From Parelaphostrongylus tenuis (lineage: Eukaryota; Nematoda; Chromadorea; Rhabditida; Metastrongylidae): a stretch of 64,000 bases of DNA. The position numbers and the translations under genes were made by a program. Within the stretch, counting starts at the first letter, position 1. Each line of letters starts with the position of its first letter. Shown one piece after another: positions 58,702 through 64,000 of the stretch. The stretch lies in the NCBI GenBank assembly GCA_019055375.1, contig JAHQIW010001160.1, positions 1 through 64,000 on the forward strand. Reading direction: 5' to 3'. Below the pieces are notes generated by a model. The model had not been told where the DNA came from, ran no database searches, and was given only the letters and a program-made list of their open reading frames with translations.

Positions 58702-61700
58702 CATTACGTCCACAATGTAAGCTCACGGCAGATCTACTAAATTCAGCACTGAAAACCGTAGCAGTGAAAAAAATGTTAATGGTACAGACTAAAGGTAATG
58801 AAATCTGGGAAGTACCTGCAAAGCTTACGGCTAGGTCAGACCTAGTCATCACAATACTCAAGGTTTGTCTTTTCAATGTGCTCATCTGATGTGAATATGG
58901 AAAATTTGGAAATGCAGGACAAGCACGTGCAAAGCGACGCTACTCCAAGTCCTATTCCTGAAGTTCGATCTGTCGTTTTCAGAACGGTATTTTTCTATAT
59001 TGTTGCTCTTCACCAAACTTTATCATTAATAGTTTGACTTCCGTGGACCAGGGACGCGCTCAACGACTCCACCTTCTCTGCCCCAACTAGCTGCCGACTA
59101 CACTTACTTTTCGTTGTGTGACCTGCAGCTAAGTTTTGGAATTGACCGCGTGCTGTCTGCGCCGGCGTATTGACTGCTGCTTCTTGATGTTATGTGGGCA
59201 AGTGTAGTGCCAACATCAAAAACCAGCAATCAGCACGCCGGAGCAAATCGCACGCTAATCATTTTAGAACTTAGCTGTAACTCCTGCAGCATAAAGTAGC
59301 TGTAGTCGGAGCCCAATTGGGGCCAGAGGAGGAGGAGCCCTTAGACTCGCCTCTAGGTACACGAAAGTCAACTGGTTAACTAGTTCCTTTCAACTCCCAA
59401 GACCGACTGTGTATTAACCTCGGCATGCTTCAGTATGATTCTTGATTTTCTTCTTTGAGCAGAACACGAGGTGTTACATCAAACTTTATTCGATAGCTGA
59501 CGTTTCGGCAGTTCGCCTTCTTCAGAGCCTGGAAGGTCAAAATGTTTGCAATACAATCAGTCAAACACCTCCATTACTTCTTTAGAGAAAATCACCAGAC
59601 CTAGATTTCAATCGTATCAAGCAAAAATCAACACTCAACATACTCACCGCTTTTTATATGTGTTCCACTGAATGATCCAAGTGGAGATCACCGGAAAGAG
59701 AGACACATAGGCTCGTAATGCACCCTACCCATCAAAACAACAGTCTTATATACTGGCTCATATCACGAGTGTTTACAAGGCATTCCTCCCTGCGGTTTAT
59801 GGTTGGATTGGTCGCATTAATCCAAAATGCTTCCAAGATCTTTCGCGCTGATGTTTTTTTGCTCCTGCGCAAGGATGGTGACTTCGATTTCAAAATCAAC
59901 TCCGTCGTGCTTCTGTGCTCTATGCGTCCCTAGCGGGGTGTTTTGTCTATTAAGACGCTTGTCAGCTAGGTGTTCTTCTATGCGTGCATAGAGCGGCCTA
60001 CCCGTTTCGCCAACATATTTATCACTACACGCTTTGCAAGAGATTAGGTAGACTGTACCTACGCTCATGCAATCACCGTCTCTGCCGTTAGGACATATTT
60101 TACAATCTTTCATTATACAGAGACGGTCATATAAGCGGTTGCGAACTAGTTGGCGTTTTAGAGTATTCGGTGGTATTTCAATAATGGCCACCGATTGCTC
60201 TAAACCCGCTCTTTTCAAACATCGTTTTATAGCTGTACTAATCTCATTTGAATAGAACGGGATGATAAACGGGACTTTCCTTCCAACTAAGTTTTCGTTC
60301 GGAGGCGCATTATTTCCTCTAAACCTAAGCCGAGGGGCTACGAATTCGTATCCATTAGAAGTGGCTATTTCCCGCGCCAGTTTCACGGATTCTACTCTCT
60401 GCTCCTCCCCGGTACATACATTGGCTGCTGTTCGAAACATGTTTTTTACTAGCGCCTTTTTTGTATGTGAGGGATGAGAAGAGAGATAGTGAACCAAGAT
60501 ATTCTTACTACTTGGCTTTCGGTACCACTTCGTTATGTAGCCGCTCTCAGTTAAGCTTCGATGATCTTTTGAGTAGATCGCATAACATGACTTTGAGAAG
60601 GTATACGGATACCGCTAATGAAGATCAAGCGAGTCGCATTAGGGCAAGTAATGCATCAAGAAATTCAAGGGTCACAGTGCTAGGAGGCATAACTCTCCCT
60701 GATGGTGCGCGCTCGCAATTAGAACTGGGTCCAAGCTTTTCACCATCTCAACCCATTTCTAAGGTGTCCTTGCGCAAGGTTGCATATGGTTTACATGATT
60801 TGCAAGATCAACTCCGTAAAAAGGCCAGAGTTGAAGAGACTAATAGGAATGAACAGCAAGTAGAGGCACTAATACCACAATTTCCTCAGCCGTTCTATAG
60901 ACAACAAGACCCCAACGAGGAGGTAGATAGAAAATTCCGGAAATTTGCGGACGAAACTTTTATAACCCTCACTCACTATAGCAGGAAAAGATATCAATCG
61001 AATCTCACCGAACTACAAAAACGAGGCATGAAAGAGGTTCGAGAGTTGATAAGCGAAGGAAGGATAAGGCTATCAGTTAGTGATAAAGGTGGAGAATTTG
61101 TTGTGATTCCTCGACAGTTAGATATCGCAATAACGAACAAGCATCTCGAAGATGCCTCGCTTTAACCGATCATCTTCTGTAAAGGAATTCAAAAGGCAAA
61201 ACCGCAAATTAAACAGTGAGTGGGTCCGTACGGCAAAAGCGGCAGGCTTAAGACCATCTACCATTTCTCAATTAAAAATCCAGTCACCAACATGTCCTGT
61301 CTTATACTTGCTTATAAAAACACATAATTTAGTATCCACTGATGATCTGATGTCTAACGATCCATCTATATTCAAAGTTAGACCTATCATCAGTTGTGTA
61401 GGCGGACCGACGGATAGGATAGCATGGTTCTTCACTTTAATAACATCCCAGTTGCTAGGACACATTCCAGTCCATCTGACAAACACTCAGATGTTCCTGG
61501 ATCGTTTACGTAACGCGAACCCGAACAACGCGTACGTAATGGAGTCATTCGACGTCACTGCTTTATATACCAACGTGTCGAATGAATCCGCATTGCAAGC
61601 CACACATGAGCTTCTTATACAACACCAGGGAGCTGTAAACATGTATGGCTTGACGATTGAGCAGTTCATGATCCTACTAAAAGAGTGCTTGAACTGCTCA

Positions 61701-63279
61701 ATCTTCAGATGGTCCGGGAATTATTATGCTCAAACCAGAGGGCTGGCAATGGGACAGCGACTGGCACCTAGCCTGGCCATTGCCTTTATGTCTAAAGTGG
61801 AAGCACCAGTGATGGATCTCCGGCCATTACTCTACTGTAGGTATATAGATGATTGTTTGATTATCTGTTCCACTCAAGAGGAGCTGGATATTGTTTTAGA
61901 TTGCTGAATGAACAGTCAGAGTATATAAGATTCACCCGTGAGATACCAAAAGGCGATTGGCTTCCATTCTTGAACGTGCAAATAAGCTTAACTGAGAGCG
62001 GCTACATAACGAAGTGGTACCGAAAGCCAAGTAGTAAGAATATCTTGGTTCACTATCTCTCTTCTCATCCCTCACATACAAAAAAGGCGCTAGTAAAAAA
62101 CATGTTTCGAACAGCAGCCAATGTATGTACCGGGGAGGAGCAGAGAGTAGAATCCGTGAAACTGGCGCGGGAAATAGCCACTTCTAATGGATACGAATTC
62201 GTAGCCCCTCGGCTTAGGTTTAGAGGAAATAATGCGCCTCCGAACGAAAACTTAGTTGGAAGGAAAGTCCCGTTTATCATCCCGTTCTATTCAAATGAGA
62301 TTAGTACAGCTATAAAACGATGTTTGAAAAGAGCGGGTTTAGAGCAATCGGTGGCCATTATTGAAATACCACCGAATACTCTAAAACGCCAACTGGTTCG
62401 CAACCGCTTATATGACCGTCTCTGTATAATGAAAGATTGTAAAATATGTCCTAACGGCAGAGACGGTGATTGCATGAGCGTAGGTACAGTCTAGCTAATC
62501 TCTTGCAAAGCGTGTAGTGATAAATATGTTGGCGAAACGGGTAGGCCGCTCTATGCACGCATAGAAGAACGCCTAGCTGACAAGCGTCTTAATAGACAAA
62601 ACACCCCACTAGGGACGCATAGAGCACAGAAGCACGACGGAGTTGATTTTGAAATCGAAGTCACCATCCTTGCGCAGGAGCAAAAAACATCAGCGCGAAA
62701 GATCTTGGAAGCATTTTTGATCAATACGACCAATCCAACCATAAACCGCAGGGAGGAATGCCTTGTAAACACTCGTGATATGAGCCAGTATATAAGACTG
62801 TTGTTTTGATGGGTAGGGTGCATTACGAGCCTATGTGTCTCTCTTTTCCGGTGATCTCCACTTGGATCATTCAGTGGAACACATATAAAAAGCGGTGAGT
62901 ATGTTGAGTGTTGATTTTTGCTTGATACGATTGAAATCTAGGTCTGGTGATTTTCTCTAAAGAAGTAATGGAGGTGTTTGACTGATTGTATTGCAAACAT
63001 TTTGACCTTCCAGGCTCTGAAGAAGGCAAACTGCCGAAACGTCAGCTATCGAATATAGTTCCTTTCAGTTGATCTTGAATTCTTCATTTTTACTGCTTTT
63101 TGACAGTGTTGTAATGATCAGATATACATCTGAAACTAATAAGTGGTATGCGAAACATTCAACCAGAGTTGGAAGTCAAACCAGCGTTCCAACCGTACCA
63201 GAAACGCGTACTACCACTACAGGACCACTACTATGGCTTTTCTACCACTCTTTCATCGATATATCCTATGCTTACTTGA
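58702..63279 (+). CDS. Unidentified gene, 3' exons, intron invaded by Penelope-like element
   Basis: Four exon-like frames with consistent splice phases: 58702-58862, 58918-58986, 59290-59356 and 63122-63279 (TGA). Acceptors TTTTTTTGCAG, AAATGCAG, CTCCTGCAG and ATGATCAG; donors gtttgt, gtattt and gtacac. The phases (1 in, 0, 0, 1) close correctly and give 103 plus 52 codons with no stops. I recognise no domain; an acidic stretch (LGPEEEEPLDSPL) is followed by a Pro/Gln/Tyr-rich C-terminus ending in SSIYPMLT. Upstream exons are missing. The third intron contains the element 59393-63055; without it and one target copy the intron would be about 90 bases, typical for nematodes. The call rests on splice logic only. 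Confidence 0.5.
59495..59529 (-). ncRNA. Hammerhead-like motif, left Penelope arm
   Basis: Complement of CUGAAGA-AGGC...GCC-GAAACGUC-AGCU, as at 63013-63047 and 43017-43053. Confidence 0.5.
60587..62809 (+). pseudogene. Penelope-like RT and GIY-YIG endonuclease, frame-damaged
   Basis: First internal Met at 60587. Frame 1 to 61165 holds the N-terminal domain (LSVSDKGGEFVVI). After a frameshift near 61150 the reverse transcriptase follows: KVRPIISCVGGPTDR, SFDVTALYTNV (catalytic Asp, motif A), RGLAMGQRLAPSLA (motif B) and CRYIDDCLI (motif C). A second frameshift near 61905 leads into FLNVQISLTESGYITKWYRK and the linker with a Cys-rich CKICPNGRDGDC. A TAG at 62492-62494 replaces the Tyr codon of VYLISC; beyond it the GIY-YIG part (KYVGETGRPLYARIEE) runs to TGA at 62807. 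The left inverted arm keeps that Tyr codon (TAC), so the nonsense change followed the duplication or arose in only one arm. Three lesions make this copy non-autonomous. Confidence 0.9.
63013..63047 (+). ncRNA. Hammerhead-like motif, right Penelope end
   Basis: GGCU, CUGAAGA (63017-63023), one extra A, GGC/GCC, GAA, ACGU, C at 63043, AGCU. It ends 8 bases before the element boundary at 63055. Confidence 0.5.
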
Positions 63280-63337
63280 CCGAACCCGTTCATGATTGTT
63301 TGTTGACAGTTATGGTAGGACATATCGATGAAAGATT

Positions 63338-63440
63338 AGTGGCGAAGCGGTGGCCTCGGTAGCGCTAGCAGCGTCCTCGACATGAGTGAAAAGAGGGTAC
63401 AACTTCCGCTTGAAGTCGAATATTTCAATTACCACACAAT
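63338..63440 (+). repeat. Degenerate tRNA-like SINE unit
   Basis: TGGCCTCGGTAGCGCTAGCA, CGACATGAGTGAAAAGAGGG and TACAACTTCC give the family order with a poor B-box; tail TTCAATTACCACACAA. Confidence 0.4.
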
Positions 63441-63548
63441 GTTATATCGTTCGTTTCGAGTGTTTTCTCGAGGGCTCAAGTATCAATATGCCTGATAATT
63501 ATTATTTGAGCCAGAACGTCATGTGGTCTGTTTATGAGCTTTTGTGGC

Positions 63549-63634
63549 AGCCCGATACACCTGTTTCGGCTTTGGATCCTCGTCAATCAGGCCCGACTGA
63601 CGATGCTGCAAAGCTGAAACACGTGCATCGAATT
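63549..63634. ncRNA. Two back-to-back hammerhead-like sequences
   Basis: Minus strand 63593-63549: core UUGACGA (C3 to U), GAA, GUA triplet, stem I about 6 bp. Plus strand 63591-63634: CUGACGA intact at 63597-63603, stem II GCU-GCAA-AGC, GAA, ACACGUGC with a broken A-U pair, stem I only partial. Confidence 0.5.
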
Positions 63635-63746
63635 GTGCAAGAAGCCCTGAACAGATCTATGACATGTTGTCTTGAATTAGTTATCAGATACCACTCAGTA
63701 CTCGTAGATTTGATAGTAATAGAACATATTTTGAGCTGTCAAGGTC

Positions 63747-63797
63747 TAGTGCTATACAGGCACCTGTTCCGTCCTATTGGGACTCATTAGTGGCACA
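63747..63797 (-). ncRNA. Hammerhead-like sequence (inactive core)
   Basis: Minus strand CUAAUGAGUCCCAAUAGGAC then GGAACAGGUGCCUGUAUAGC: G5 is A and the GAA box is GGA, so cleavage is not expected; stems II and III are intact. Confidence 0.55.
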
Positions 63798-63907
63798 CTA
63801 TCTCGTTTCAACCAATCTGTCTTCTGACTTAAGGTGATTTTTTACTGGGCGTTCGATTCCTTTATAGAGGATTATTCAGCCTCAGGGAACGGGCTAAACC
63901 GAGGGAA

Positions 63908-63957
63908 AGTGCTACGGATGACTCCCAATAGGGCGAAACTGGCGCCTGTATAGCACT
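63908..63957 (+). ncRNA. Hammerhead-like sequence with perfect stem I
   Basis: Stem I AGUGCUA / UAGCACU (7 bp), core CGGAUGA (U4 to G), stem II around a CAAU loop, GAA, stem III ACUGGC/GCCUGU (5 of 6 pairs), triplet GUA after 63950. Confidence 0.6.
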
Positions 63958-64000
63958 AAGCCTCAACAGCTCATACCATGCTATATTTTTAATCAGATTA

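Larger units (their letters stand above)
59381..63067 (+). mobile_element. Penelope-like element with inverted arm and 12-bp target duplication
   Basis: Flanked by TAGTTCCTTTCA at 59381-59392 and 63056-63067. Body 59393-63055. Left arm 59393-60564 is the reverse complement of the right part 61983-63055, nearly identical over more than 1 kb, extended on the left by the extra terminal 90 bases. This is the partial inverted-copy arrangement known for Penelope-like elements. The coding strand is plus: N-terminal domain, reverse transcriptase, linker, GIY-YIG endonuclease. Hammerhead-like motifs lie near both termini. Confidence 0.92.
63440..64000. repeat. Compound of two hammerhead-bearing foldback elements, cut by the window edge
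   Basis: 63445-63680 resembles the 57-kb element (TCGTTTCGAGTGTTTTCTCG, GAACGTCATGTGGTCTGTTT). 63715-64000 is an inverted repeat of the 50.3-kb type (GGTCTAGTGCTATACAGGCA against GCGCCTGTATAGCACTAAGC). Confidence 0.65.

Noticed and set aside
1..64000. CRISPR arrays, bacterial operons, ribosome binding sites, rRNA
   Set aside because: None seen; spliced genes and metazoan transposons show the window is eukaryotic nuclear DNA.

Overview
This is eukaryotic, intron-rich, AT-rich DNA from a nematode, most likely a parasitic clade V (hookworm-like) species. Three things point there: chemoreceptor genes of the nematode-specific Srx family, short exons with GT-AG introns, and a dense load of degraded transposons (mariner, LINE, Penelope-like, tRNA-derived SINEs, foldback elements). 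The species assignment is an inference. Most open frames are shorter than 150 codons because genes are cut into small exons. I rebuilt the genes by joining exons whose splice sites and reading phases agree.

Layout. 1-7521 (-): the 5' and helicase-core part of a DEAH-box RNA helicase of the DHX34 / smgl-2 type, running off the left edge, with introns full of SINEs, tRNA-like palindromes and foldback elements. 7.9-8.3 kb: an old Penelope fragment. 8.8-12.1 kb: a block of strongly strand-asymmetric, gene-free sequence (C/T-rich, then A-rich, then G-rich). 13.7-17.0 kb (-): an Srx receptor pseudogene. 17-30 kb: mostly decayed repeats, with a mariner transposase remnant (23.7 kb) and a Penelope remnant (27.5 kb). 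30.66-35.57 kb (+): an Srx receptor gene with seven intact exons. 36-38 kb: a degraded duplicate of 43.3-44.6 kb carrying a 648-bp inverted-repeat transposon with a perfect 8-bp target duplication. 38.3-39.4 kb: a 5'-truncated LINE. 43.79-47.64 kb (-): a second intact seven-exon Srx gene. 49.6-50.05 kb (-): one unidentified candidate exon. 58.7-63.3 kb (+): exons of an unidentified gene whose intron was invaded by a 3.66-kb Penelope-like element with a 12-bp target duplication and a long inverted arm.

The most unusual signal is a set of hammerhead-ribozyme-like sequences. They lie in inverted-repeat (foldback) elements at about 34.9, 45.8, 50.4, 57.0-57.4 and 63.5-63.95 kb and in the Penelope termini. 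The copy at 57386-57430 keeps every canonical core nucleotide; most other copies carry one or two core substitutions. The two intact Srx receptors would be sensory G-protein-coupled receptors. The helicase family acts in nonsense-mediated mRNA decay. I see no operon or functional link between these genes.
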